From Psococerastis gibbosa (lineage: Eukaryota > Arthropoda > Insecta > Psocodea > Psocidae): DNA of 64,000 nucleotides. The position numbers and the translations under genes are program-made. The first letter of the stretch is position 1, and each line of letters begins with the position of its first letter. Positions 10,626 through 21,650 of the stretch are shown here, piece by piece. The stretch spans positions 38,189,469 through 38,253,468 of the forward strand of contig OZ020485.1 in NCBI GenBank assembly GCA_963971405.1. Reading direction: 5' to 3'. The notes under the pieces are model-generated. The model was not told where the DNA came from. It saw only the letters and a list, made by a program, of their open reading frames with translations, and did no database searches.

Positions 10626-10715
10626 AATAAACAGACCCACTCCCCCCACCAGGCTGACAGGCTTTGCTTAAAAGCCGAAATGCTGAGAACAGGCGTTGGA
10701 AAACAAACAAACCAT
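10626..10715 (+). repeat. Short retroposon-like repeat B, copy 1
   Basis: Contains CCAGGCTGACAGGCTTTGCT and ACAGGCGTTGGAAAACAAAC. An inverted copy lies at 47722-47805. The A-rich AAACAAACAAA end suggests a retroposed 3' end. Confidence 0.6.
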
Positions 10716-11644
10716 TTAAAAGCTCTATTATAAAATGTGTTTCACTTCAAAAAATCTTGTAGATTATCATCAGATTTGATGGCTCTTAATGGACCATTAA
10801 AAAAACATAACATCGAAAAATGCCGGAGATTCAAAATAATTTGTCAAACGACAGGAAGAAATGTACGAAGTGGCGTTTCCAGCGCAGGACACCCGAAGCT
10901 TACAGTCAGCAACGGTCACGCTCCCGTCATATCAATGATTTACTCGCTCCCCTGTTTTTATGTGATGAAATACTTCTCTACTACGTGGTCCACATCGCTG
11001 AATTCCTGCAATTTTTGTTCAGTTACATCTCGTAGGTTTTCCCTTAAGGTATGTTGGGGATGAGAAGCTGGTTATTCGTTTATAACTTTCTTTTGGGTTG
11101 CTTTCCTCGGAAATTTATAGAAACTTATTTTTTATTTTTTATTCAATTTTTTATTCAATTCTAGGCCTAGTATTGAAATGTGAAATTTAAATTTTACACT
11201 TAAATTATGTAAATTATTGCTGAGTAAAGTGTGAATCGCCAAACGGTTTTAGGGGGACGCATCTCGGAATTTTCAAATGTCAAAATATGTCAAGTTACAC
11301 ATCTATTTGGCCTTAACTTAGTATACCATATGAAAGGTTCTACCAGAAGATAAATTGAACATGACATTGACAACAAATTTTTACCGTATTTAAAAATTCC
11401 TCATTGACCCTGATTTTACATTTTAAAATTTGATGGAAGAAAATATTTGTACTCTTTATTAGTACATACGAATTGAATCTGAATTTTGTTGAATTTTTGA
11501 ATTACATGCTCCAATTTTTCTTGGACCCATAGGCCCATTTATTGGATTGAATATTAAAACAATATTCCCCATCAGGGGGAATATATTTATCGAAATAAAA
11601 ATGGGGTATCTTGGTGGTGTGAAATACCCTGGGTGAATACATTT
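10716..11644. other. Unassigned AT-rich sequence
   Basis: No recognised feature. Confidence 0.45.
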
Positions 11645-11830
11645 TAAGCTACTTCGGTGGCAATGTGGTTGCGTGCTTGTACTTGTGCGAGTATATACAC
11701 ACCTTGCGGTCGGAGACGTGTCGTAACTCGACACAAGTACCTATTAGGTGAGTTAGTGAGGCGATTGAAAAGATTAGTCGGATACATTCATGAAATTGTT
11801 TGTAAGCGATTTAACCTTTTAATATTTAAA
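11645..11830 (+). repeat. tRNA-related SINE family 2, copy 2
   Basis: Begins GGTGGCAATGTGGTTGCGTGC and runs through TGTACTTGTGCGAGTATAT, CGACACAAGTACCTATTAGG and GTCGGATACATTCATGAAAT, the same block order as 2965-3150 in reverse orientation. Confidence 0.65.
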
Positions 11831-12911
11831 AAAAATAAAAATAAAATACAACACATCTTCCTGCCCCTAGAGGTAAAACATGTCCAGTAATTTAGCGAAT
11901 CATGTAAATCGTTGCAGAAGTAGACAAATTTCGATTTCTTCTGTCTTCGTTGATGGTCGGAGCCTACATAAACATGTTTGATGTTAGAGCAGTAAAAATA
12001 ATTTAAGTCATGCACACAACATTGTTGCAGATGTTAAATCCGAGTTTCCTTCTTCACAGAGATTAAACAAGAGAGTTCGCGACAGTTTTTAAGATTTTGC
12101 CGGGACAGACACCTTTATTCATTAATTATTCAAACCCACACCAGCTGTTCAGGTTGCAGCTCACGTATCCGTGCATATCATATTTTCTATGTAAGTTTAA
12201 CCCCCAGCTTCCGGCATGGTCCTGACTTCTGATTTGTTGCTGTCTTTTATAAATACTCCTTTTTATTTTTTTACTGAAATACTATTGGTCATCGCGATCA
12301 AGGAGGCATAAACGATACATCCCTCAGGTTTTGCTTGGCAAGATAGATTTATTTCTATATTATATTAATTATTATATTAATATATTATTTCATAAATTCG
12401 CAAGCACTCGGCTGAAAATTGCAATGACATGAATTTTAAGAATAAATTTATTAGAATAGTCTGGTCCTATAGTAACTTTTTCCCATTTTTCCAAAATTTC
12501 AAACCAGTCAATCCAAATTTGAGCAAGTCTACTCGGCTACTCCTACTTTTCCAGTTAGATGGTATCAAACTTACACTAACCGGAATAATATTAAAAACAT
12601 AATTAATTAGTAATAAACAAGCTACAATAAAGCAAAGACTGCAAGTTTGAAGACAGGTTATAACCAGCAGATGCAGTCTTGAGCAAGTAGTTACTAACAC
12701 AAAGCATCTTTATTAATCAACTGTCAAAACTTTCAAGCAAATATCTAACAAAATAATTAAATTTCAATTTGTTCTACACTTTTTCATGAAATAAAGTGCA
12801 CCAAGGTAAACAGCAGTTTATCAATATCATTTGCATGGTAATGCAATATCTATCGCGTATGATAAATTTGATAAAGTATGTCGGCTACACATATAAATAT
12901 AAGTATATAAA
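11831..12911. other. Unassigned AT-rich sequence
   Basis: No recognised feature; TATTA repeats near 12357-12390. Confidence 0.45.
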
Positions 12912-13618
12912 AAGAACCGGTATGTGTGAACCCGTACATGCTTTCCTATTTATCAATTAGTATTGGTACAGAGATAGATAATTTGAGTAGTTTGATGGTA
13001 AATAATTGTCCTAGCGTTAAATTTCGGTTGCCTCGACATTCCTATCCCAAAGTACAGAATTGACCGATGGAACGTTTGCACGGTCTAGAACGGGCAGTAT
13101 AATATAACGCATTATAACGGCATATAACGGCCGGGTATGCTATGTATTGGGGTATGTAAATTAGCTTTTAGTAATTTTTCATGAAAATTTAGTTTATTTT
13201 TCATTTTTTGCCCCCAGAATCTAACAATCAAAAGAGGCAAGCGACCTATTGTTTTTTTTTTTAATTAATAACGACTTCAATATACTACAGTATATACGAA
13301 TTTAAAGATAAGAGTTTTTGAGAAAATATTCTTTTTGTACTTTTGAGGGTAACAAAATTGAGTTATACCAAAGTAATAACAAATAGACCCGAGATATGAT
13401 TTTTGTGAACGTGCATGCCAACTTTAATCATTATCCACTGAGTAGTTTACTCACAAATCGACGAACAGACAGATTTACAGACAGGCATTTCGTAAAAACG
13501 TTTTTGGGCACCTGAATGGGACCTCAAAACGTGTCAACCCGTTGAAATCTCGGAACCGAAAAAGTTGACAATCACAAAGCTTTTCTTATTCTTATACTAA
13601 CGTATAAATAGGGAAGCT
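12912..13618 (-). mobile_element. Long TGTC-type interspersed repeat, diverged reverse copy
   Basis: Begins at its 3' end with AAGAACCGG and ends with ATAAATAGGGAAGCT, matching both termini of the family. The interior matches the block around the CAAACTACTCGG and TTTTTGAGAAA segments but is strongly diverged and lacks a clear TGTC run. It is flanked on both sides by ATAAGTATATAA (12899-12910 and 13619-13630). Confidence 0.65.
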
Positions 13619-13953
13619 ATAAGTATATAAATATGATTACGTTTTTACGTTTTAAGGGGTCGTTTAACGTGCTGTCCTCCAAAACAAAGCGGGTCCCTGG
13701 AAAGTGGTTGGTGACAAAGCAATAAAACAAAATGGAACGATGCTATAAAAAACTCGCCATAAACCCGCATTTTCAGTTTTCTCTCTCAATTTTATATAGT
13801 TTTCTATACGGCCAACAGCCGGAACTATACTAATCAAAAATAAGCTACCGCACTTGGAGTAAATATTTAGTATCATTCGTATGATAATACTAAGAAGTCA
13901 AGCCGCCAGTTTAGCCTGGAGCTATTGTAGATAGCATACCGCAGACCCGTAAC
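13619..13953. other. Unassigned spacer
   Basis: Includes the 12-bp flank of the preceding element and the left target duplication of the next; otherwise nothing. Confidence 0.4.
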
Positions 13954-14248
13954 CAGGGACGCCGACTTGGAGGGGGCACGGTCCATCTTGCCCCCCCCCC
14001 CCAGAAGCAGAGCCATTAGTGCAGTTTATTTATTTGTCTCCCTTAATATTTCAAACATTAAGATAAAAATAAATAATTAAATAATAATAAGTAACCAATA
14101 ATTTTATAGAAAGAGCGAGTGTACGTCGGTCAACGTTTTCTGCATTATTGTTATTTTAAGTAACCATTTACCAATGCATTTTCTTAATACTTTTCAAGGT
14201 ACCAAATTCTTGCCCCCCCCCCAGAATTTTTAAAACTCAGCGTCCCTG
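13954..14248. mobile_element. hAT-type MITE with C runs, 295 bp
   Basis: Starts CAGGGACGCCGAC and ends GCGTCCCTG, with 8-bp direct repeats CCCGTAAC at 13946-13953 and 14249-14256. Long C runs lie just inside both ends. An inverted sister copy is at 14897-15297. No transposase. Confidence 0.9.
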
Positions 14249-14759
14249 CCCGTAACCATGATTTTATTTCAGGGAAGGCTGCGAACCTGCGATCCTATAG
14301 GTGTAGTGAAATGTCGTAACTCGCAAGTTGGGGGAATTTTTTAAATCCTCCACTTGTGCAGGTAGCCTACTACAAAAGTTTCAGCCAAAGATAATAAGCC
14401 AAAAAAACTGCATAGTTATTTGATTTTTAAGCCACAAGTCACGAAAATCAAAGAAAATTGAGTACTTCTTAGTGCAGAAGTTGACATTAGTGTATTTTAT
14501 AATTGTGTAACGTGCAATATATTATTTACGTACTGACAACGGTATAAGCTACAGCAAATTGCTATGAATTTTTATAAATTGTTTGAGTGGATGGAGATGT
14601 CTAGACAGTGTATATTGAGAGGTTAGCAGTAACGTTTAGCGGAATTCCCATAAAGAAGCAAGCATATTCATTAAATTTTCATTAGAAGCATTAGCTCGTT
14701 TCCAGGAATAAAATAATCCTCTGTAAAATTGAATTTAATTTTTGCAAGGAAACAAACTG
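14249..14759. other. Unassigned spacer
   Basis: No coding or repeat feature recognised; the far end may hold diverged upstream sequence of the LINE fragment that follows. Confidence 0.4.
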
Positions 14760-14861
14760 TGAGTGCATTCAGTAAGATATCCATTTCCTCCTCACAGGGC
14801 ACGGACCATTTCGGCAACCCCTATCACGAATTGGAATGCCGATTAATCTTGAGTGTCGCTA

Positions 14862-15519
14862 AAGAGGCGTATAGAAGCCAAAGCGTACAACTTCAGCAGG
14901 GACGCCGAATTTTAAAAATTCTGGGGGGGGGGGTGGCAAGAATTCGGTACTCTGGAAAGTATTAGGAAAATGCATTGGTAAATGGTTACTCAAAATAACT
15001 ATAATGCAGAAAACATTGACCGACGTACACTCGCTATTTCTATAAAATTATTTACTAAAGCCTTTATATCAAAAATCATTTGAAAGTTGGCTATACGAAC
15101 AAAATTGGCGCGGAAAAGTTTCTAAAAGTTGGTGCGGTGCAAATGCCAAATTATGTGATTTATTTTTATCTTGATGTTTGAATATTAAGGGAGACAAACA
15201 AATAAACTGCTCTAAGGGTTCTTTGCTTCTGGGCCCCCCAGAAACTAGTCTGCGGGGGCAAGATGGACCGTGCCCCCCCCCCAAGTCGGCGTCCCTGAAC
15301 TTCAGTCAAACTCATTTTGAGATAAACGCAATTGAAATTAAGAAACTTTAATCTTTTTCGTTGATGAACTGATTTTTAAATGCATTTTACTCAGGAACTA
15401 AGTATGCTACAGTTATTGATTGGTCTCTAAAATTGATAAGTGCTCCAGGACGACAATGGTGCAGTTATCTCAAAATTAAAAATAAAATGCAGTTATACGC
15501 TTTGGCTTCTATACGCCTC
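14862..15519. mobile_element. TA-inserting MITE with 29-bp inverted repeats
   Basis: GAGGCGTATAGAAGCCAAAG starts at 14864 and its inverse ends at 15519; the 29-bp ends differ at one position. TA dinucleotides flank it (14860-14861 and 15520-15521). It interrupts a LINE frame and carries the hAT MITE at 14897-15297, without which it would be about 250 bp. TA targets and inverted repeats near 29 bp fit Tc1/mariner-type elements. Confidence 0.8.
14897..15297. mobile_element. hAT-type MITE with G/C runs, 401 bp
   Basis: Begins CAGGGACGCCGAAT and ends GTCGGCGTCCCTG. The perfect 8-bp duplication AACTTCAG lies at 14889-14896 and 15298-15305. It is inverted relative to the copy at 13954-14248 and is inserted within the TA-type MITE. 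Confidence 0.92.
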
Positions 15520-15760
15520 TATTGTGAAAGTGAAAACGAAACAGGATGGCACATACCAGCAGACTGTCCAGCAATCTGGCGTTCACGTTTGAAACACTTG
15601 GAGTTTACGGTGGCCGATGCAGAGTGTCAAATGAACCTCAGGCCACGGGAACTTCTGAAGTTCAGTAATATGATCAAATTGCAGTAGAAGAGCAGGGCGG
15701 ACTTATGGGCCCAAATAGCGGCCTGAGTCCCTAACAACAATTACTACTACTACTAAGGTA

Positions 15761-16575
15761 TCCATTATATCTGACCAGTCCTGCTCATATTCTTTGTGCA
15801 ATTGATTGATATCATGATTTAGGATGGCTGAAACTAAATTTGTGACACCGAACTTTTGCAAAACAAGTTTGGAAAAATTGACGAGTCTCCACCTTGCCAG
15901 GGTGATGTGCTGATCTCTACACCTAATCCCTCAGGGACGGATACGGAATTTGTTGTAGAGGTCCGTGTACCACTCCGACAAAGTGTAGACTCGCGTTTGA
16001 ATTCCGTTTCTGTATATTTTTACATGCGACATACATATTATGTATAATACATACTGTATGTACATGTATATCTTCCTTGCTCTAACAGTTGCATCTCAAA
16101 ATAACAATTGAATTTTTATTCTATTTATGCTACGTATTGGTAGTATACGTATCCAGAAATGTTTGCATGGCGATACTGTAGTGTCGCATCTACAATACAA
16201 TAATATGTACAATACAATTTACGTTGACATTGACATTACATTACAGAGCAGACTCTATTATGTTGTACAATACTTGCATTATTATTGGTTAATAATATTT
16301 TAGGACAGATGCGTGCGTTCCAGAAATAAATCTTAACATAGCGCTATATTGCAGTTCGGGAGAGTATCCGTTAGAGGAGAGAAAGGTTATTCAATACTCG
16401 CCAAAAATATAGTTTTTTATTTCTGGGGCCACTCGCCCCTTCTTCTGAGACCAGCCACTGAAAAGAAGTAGCCGGTGGTCCCAGAATTACAAAAACATTT
16501 CTAGTCCGCTTGAATGTCCCATCTCTCCCATGTAGAAATAGCAAGGAATGATGGCCCACGTGGCGGCGCCTCCAT
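15761..16575. other. Unassigned sequence
   Basis: AT-rich up to 16360, then a GC-richer stretch. No motif recognised. Confidence 0.4.
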
Positions 16576-16764
16576 TTATAAATGCGTAGTGATTTCGTAC
16601 AGTGTTCCTTCTTCCTTGCCGGGACTTTTTAAAGAATGGTGTAATGAATAAAAATGGACTCTTCTTTCTTTTCCCTTTAGTGCTGGAGGCGCAGCGTGAG
16701 GGGGCGCCCCGGACCCATTTCTTATACTCCCCCGGTCGGACTCTAACGCCTTCAGCTCGGCCAT
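16576..16764 (-). CDS. Small GC-rich open frame with good start context (doubtful)
   Basis: The frame reads MAELKALESDRGSIRNGSGA onward for 63 codons. AAAACAATGG precedes and includes the start, a good eukaryotic initiation context. GC content is visibly above the flanks and extends past the stop to about 16430. The product is basic and Ala/Pro-rich in the middle with no recognised domain. It could be a first exon, a retrocopy or chance; no clear splice donor was identified. Confidence 0.2.
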   Translation of the reverse strand: MAELKALESDRGSIRNGSGAPPHAAPPALKGKERRVHFYSLHHSLKSPGKEEGTLYEITTHL

Positions 16765-17066
16765 TGTTTTAACTCTTCGACTCTTTAAAAAAAATGAACA
16801 CAAAGAAAATTTAAATTAAATAATTTTGTACATGAATAGATGTCAATAAAATGCTCCGGCAGTCACTGCCAAATCATACAGAAGCCGACAAGTTACAATC
16901 AAAAAAATTACACATGTTGACAAAGATGAAGTTAAGGGGAAGCCTGATAAAAAAAACAGGGGAGTAAAAAACGTCGATGGCAGACGCAAGCTGTTGAGTG
17001 GAGGAAAGGTTTTTATGCCCAATAGTAAGACAATCTGAGTTTTTCATTTTTTGTTATCGATGTACT
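16765..17066. other. Unassigned spacer
   Basis: Nothing recognised. Confidence 0.4.
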
Positions 17067-17490
17067 ATCTTACGAACCGTGAATCACATCTGCCTTCTAT
17101 AACACCGTCCCGCAGGTTTTATTTTAGAATTACTAGAGGCCGTGAGGGAAAATTTGTTGAGCGAGGATTTCGAACCCAAAGGGTCTGCCTGCCTTTATAC
17201 GTGGGAACATTATGAAAAGAGTACCTATACCATTAAAGCAGACGGGAATACTGTTTTTATTTCATTGCACCTTGCACCATCTTACGAACCGTAAATCGCA
17301 TCAACCTTTGTAACACCGTCCATTCACGTGTCACTGCATTTTTTTTATTTTTGAATTACTAGAGGCTGGTAGGAAAAATTTGTTGAGCGTAGATTTCGAG
17401 CCCAATGCCTTTATGTGTGGGAACATTTTGAAAAGAGTTCCTATACCATTGAAACAGGCGGGAATACTGTTTTATTTCATTGCACCTTCC
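17067..17490 (+). repeat. Tandem duplication, two units of about 212 bp
   Basis: ATCTTACGAACCGT recurs at 17067 and 17279. Both units share AATTACTAGAGGC, AAAATTTGTTGAGCG, GATTTCGA, GTGGGAACATT and GGGAATACTGTTTTTATTTCA in the same order. The unit does not match another element in the window. Confidence 0.85.
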
Positions 17491-18699
17491 GCGATTAAGA
17501 AGAAAAATCTGAATTGCTTATGAGAAAGAATAAGGAAGACAAGATGTCAACGATAATGGCTATCTCTGCGCTGCAATTTGACTGAACAAATTTGCTTTTA
17601 TTTTATTCCAGGTCACAGAACAACAAGCATTTTCAGAGTACTCTTAGTATCTTTATTGGAACTTGGAGAGTGAATATACGTAATACAGCATATGACATAC
17701 TGTACTTTGTCATTTAATTTCAAAACTGCTTTTGTCAGCAATTTCAAATTAGGTAGTGTTATGTTTCTTATATATATGCCCTACATGTGCGCAGTTGTAT
17801 TGGCTAAAAATAAAACCTGTGTTGTCTTGGAATCAGGGGAAAAAAATTCCTTCATTCAAATGTAGGCCAGTAGTCAGGGAATCAACACAATGCATTTCAG
17901 GAAAAAATTCTGGGAAACCTGGGAAAATGTTTTTTCTGTAGTTGATCCATAGGGTAAACATACTAAAAATCAGCACTCATTCGAGGTGAGCTTTCCACGC
18001 TGGATTGGTGAAAAGATGAGTTTTTTTCATGTGCTTTTCGGAATCGAAGTGAATAATGAAAAAAACAGTTTCCATACATTTTTGTTGAAAAAATTACACA
18101 ACTATGTATTATGTACAGATATTATTAATTTTCCCTTTTGAGTTTCTGAGTGTGTGAGTTCATAGTCGCAAAAGAGAATTAGACGGGTAGTAATTACATG
18201 GGTACCGGTACCTAATAACATTTCATGAGAATAAAGGAATTTAATTTCACTTGATCTGACCACACGGTAATTTATAAAGCTACGGGTACGAGCAATATAT
18301 CGTACTTGTAATTGCCCACCTGTCTGTATTCAAGTGATAGCATTTTAGTTGGTATGCTGCTCTTCTGATTTGGGTTAATTAGTGATTTCCAATATTAAAT
18401 CCTTGGACTCCGTCGGTCTGTCTGAGTATTTTGACGCAATGGTTGACAGAGATATTCCAACTGGAAACTTCTGCTACTAAACCTTTTCTCTCAATGGATG
18501 TCTACCAAAATACTAAAGAGGGAAAACATGGAAAATATGTCTACCCGAAAAGCGCATTACACTTGACAAAAGTAGGCTACATCTTTGGCTTTGCCGCTAT
18601 AATGCGGGTTTGTCTGTCTCATTTAGGTACTACTACAATATTGAGGATGTTTTAGATGCGTACGAGTAGTAGTAATTATAAATAAATAAATAAATAATG
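17491..18699. other. Unassigned AT-rich sequence
   Basis: No coding or repeat feature recognised; ATAA repeats near 18680-18696. Confidence 0.45.
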
Positions 18700-19140
18700 A
18701 GTTTATTTACAACTAGTGGACCCGGTGAACTTATAACGCCTATTTTCGTGATCTAAATTTTTTGTTTGTTTAATTTTTAGCTGTGGATAACAAGAGCCAA
18801 AACGCTGACAGACACGGGTAACAAGAAATATGACGTCACATTCCGGATACTACATATGCTACCCCCTACTGGCGGTTACTCTGCAGCATCACATATTATA
18901 TCAAATTCTACCGTCACGTGACCCCGTTATTAACCATCACACTTAAATTAACTTTGATTAATTAATTTAATTAATTAAAAAAATTTCACGTACTAAGTAA
19001 CGATATTTTTGAGAATTTTTTTAAGTTGCACAATTTAAATTTACTAATGCATTTTTTAAAATTATTAAATGACTAATAATATTAATAATTTAATTAAAAT
19101 AGGTTATCGCAAATTGTCAAATAGGTAGCCAATTACCCGC
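18700..19140 (+). repeat. Dispersed repeat D, copy 1
   Basis: Matches 24725-25080 in order: TTTTTAGCTGTGGAT, GAATATGACGTCACATT-like, GGATACTACATATGCTA, CCCTACTGGCGG, TCACGTGACC, ACTAAGTAACGAT and CTACTAATGCATT. No termini identified. Confidence 0.7.
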
Positions 19141-20191
19141 AGTTCACATGGGAAAACCATTAATACCATGTAGGCCATTTTTCATAAGTTTGAAAAGTTA
19201 ACATGCGGGCCTGATAATATGGCGATTATTTTTAATCTTAACCTTGGATTAAAAACGTAAACAAAATAATGTTACATTGGGAAGTGTTATTCAAAAGTGT
19301 TTTGTTTACATTTGTAACCTCATATATAGGTTATAACGGCATAGCTGTTCTCATATTTATACTAACGACTGGCTTCCTAATGTTTACCATTGGTATACTT
19401 TCAATGTCGATACTAATCTAATTTAAGTTTATTTATGTCTTTGTATTTTCTGGGGGCTGCAACCCTCGGGAGCGTCCCCATAACATACTATTAAAGTTGG
19501 TTCAACAGAATCTAATCAATGGTTTCGGAACATATCGAGGACAAAAACAGGAGCCATTTATATATATATATAGTAAACCTCTCTAGCGGAGATAAGATTA
19601 TAAGACCCTCTTTTAAACTAATGTTACAATATTGGATGTGTAAGTAGCAACAATTAACGCTGCTGAATTTGCCACAAGCACTGGTATACCGCCAAATTAT
19701 TCTGGTAGATATTACTGAAAGTAATTAAAGTTTACTGGAGTGAAACTTATGGAATGGAATTCCAGCGCCATGATGTAGCACGATGCGAATAATATAGCCT
19801 ATATAGTAGACTAATAAATGCAGGTAATAGTAGATGCAAATTGTCCAACATTACTGGTGGGATGTATTTTTGTTAGCCATAGTACCGTAGTAGGCTATAA
19901 TAAAATACTGTAAGGTTACAAGTTGTAATATATGTACATACCTATAATAGTAGCTCAGGTGATTACGTACATTTGTAAACTTGAACTGTTATTACAGATT
20001 GTACTTATTTGCGCCAAAGCTGTATTTCACACCTTTCTACTATTCACACACAAATTAGGGTGTTAGAGGAGATCTAAAAATGTGTAACCTATGGTTTACT
20101 GGTGATGAGGGTAGTAAAATATAGCCTCGGTCTGAGCTGCAGGCTACAAACGGGGTTGTAGGTAAGGGATCTAGCTGCAAATATAATGAAT
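19141..20191. other. Unassigned sequence
   Basis: Holds a TA repeat at 19559-19572 and a possible degenerate SINE family 1 body on the minus strand at 19577-19630. Otherwise nothing. Confidence 0.4.
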
Positions 20192-20575
20192 TAGGTGCCC
20201 ATTCCATTGACCGGCTAGGGCTATTTCCGAAAACGGTGACGTGGTAGCAGACATTCAAGACTTAGGTGGCGTTTCCACCGACCTCGCATTGCAGAATTGA
20301 CGGAAATGTTTATTTTCCTCTATGCCATAGTTAAAATTGATCAATGATCATACAGTAAAATCACAAACAAACAAAAATTAAAAAATGGCGTCATGGGATA
20401 TGTTAAGTACAAACATTTTAATAGATTTCTATGAAAAGAAAAATTCTAATTTCCGTCAATGTCATTTGCATTCTGCAATGCGAGATCGATGGTAACGCAC
20501 CCTAAGTCTTTAATGTCTGCTACCACGTCACTGTTTTTGGAAATAGCCCTAGCCGGTCAATGGAATGGGCATCTA
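20192..20575. mobile_element. Foldback MITE with arms over 100 bp, copy 1
   Basis: The left arm from TAGGTGCCCATTCCATTGAC, through GGCTAGGGCTATTTCCG, GACGTGGTAGCAGACATTCA and CACCGACCTCGCATTGCAGA, to TTGACGGAAAT, recurs inverted at the right end. The middle contains GATCAATGATCA. Copies lie at 47263 and 53652; diverged relatives are at 29665 and 30690. No coding region. Flanking TA may be the target. Confidence 0.88.
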
Positions 20576-20699
20576 AGCAGTCCTCGAACAAGCAGCAGCA
20601 TAATTGTAGAGTGCAGTGGTGCCAAGTCTAGTGGAGCAGGCTTGTCTAGAAAAGCCCACAGCAGCCCGAGGATGACAATGTAACGGGGTGAAGAGTTGC

Positions 20700-20960
20700 T
20701 GTCTCTAAATAGGCAACCTCTGCTTGCGCACTCTTTTGTCTTGGGGTTGGGCTCCGAAGGCGCAGCAACTCAATGAAAAGTCAACGACATAAGGATGCAG
20801 AAGGCAACGGGAAACCATTGCATTACAATTCCCTATAGTGAAGACATTATGAATAAATACATTCGATACTAGACACATTCGACTTCATTTTATGGAGTAC
20901 GGTGTCTCCGTGTCTACGATCGCCAATTTTCGATAGAAGAGGCATTCAAGGAAGAAGAAT
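20700..20960 (+). repeat. RTE-like LINE 3' end
   Basis: GAAGGCAACGGGAAACCATT near 20809 and TCGATAGAAGAGGCATTCAA near 20930 match the fragment at 7130-7310. It ends GAAGAAGAAT. Confidence 0.65.
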
Positions 20961-21289
20961 TTAGCCCATAGAACGTGTAATTTTACCTGATAATAATAAA
21001 ATGTTTAGGAAAGGTATTTATTATTCGAGTAGAAACACAAGTACAACTGTAAAACTGTAGAGCAACACAATTTATTTTCTTATTAGTTTCAAGAACTTTA
21101 TGATGGAGTGTTGCTCGTACGGAAAAAGCCTACAGCAATGGTGCAATATCTACGAGTGAGTACCTGATTCATCTGCCTTATATTGCCCAACGGCAATGAG
21201 TTCCTTATGTAATTTAACAGTCGTCAGCTCTATGTAAAGCAGGTATATATATTTATAGCAGATATATATAGCAGTACCGTATGTTACAA

Positions 21290-21650
21290 AAGGATCTTAC
21301 GGATCAGCTGCAGGGGCCAAGTGACGAATGAAAGAGTGCTAGAGCCTATTGCTGAAGAGAGACAGCTGCTACCTCTTATAAAAAGTAGAAGCGTGAAATG
21401 GGTAGGACATTTATTAAAACACAAAAATTGGGCACACACCATCATTGAGAACGCAGTGAAGGAAGTAACCAATAGAAGAGGGCGGCCAAAGAAGGAATTC
21501 ATGGATGAAGGAAGATGCAGTAGCTCGAACGTATCCAGAGCTGAAGAGGAAGGTGTAAGTCCGAGAGGGCTGGAGAATATGCAGGGAGCTCCCGCAAACC
21601 AATCGTTAAGATAATGATCTCAGTCAAGAAGAACAAGAATATAGCAGTAT
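21290..21650 (+). pseudogene. RTE-like LINE C-terminal fragment
   Basis: The frame from 21321 reads NERVLEPIAEERQLLPLIKS, then RSVKWVGHLLKHKNW, and RRGRPKKEFMDE. This matches the RxKWxGHxLRH and GRPR segments found after the RT domain in RTE-type proteins. It continues to PANQSLR, the same end as the fragment at 1018. No RT or endonuclease motif is present; truncated at the 5' side. Confidence 0.75.

Larger units (their letters stand above)
14760..15760 (+). pseudogene. LOA/I-type LINE C-terminal fragment, split by nested MITEs
   Basis: The left part (about 14775-14859) translates as LLTGHGPFRQPLSRIGMPIN followed by LECR. The right part (from 15522) gives CESENETGWHIPADCPAIWR and then LRPRELLKFSNMIKLQ. 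Together they match the C-terminus of the LINE at 61835-62082 (LTGHGPFRVHL, then CRFCE, ETGWHVLMDCPAVWRERL, LRPKEAARFATAIGL). The 3' UTR has ATGGGCCCAAATAGCGGCCT and ends in TAC repeats (15741-15755), as at 62100-62150. The gap between the halves is a 658-bp insertion. Removing it with one TA restores C-R-Y-C-E in frame, keeping the Cys pair. Confidence 0.88.

Noticed and set aside
20459..20683. Open frame of 74 codons
   Set aside because: Lies on the inverted arm of the foldback MITE.
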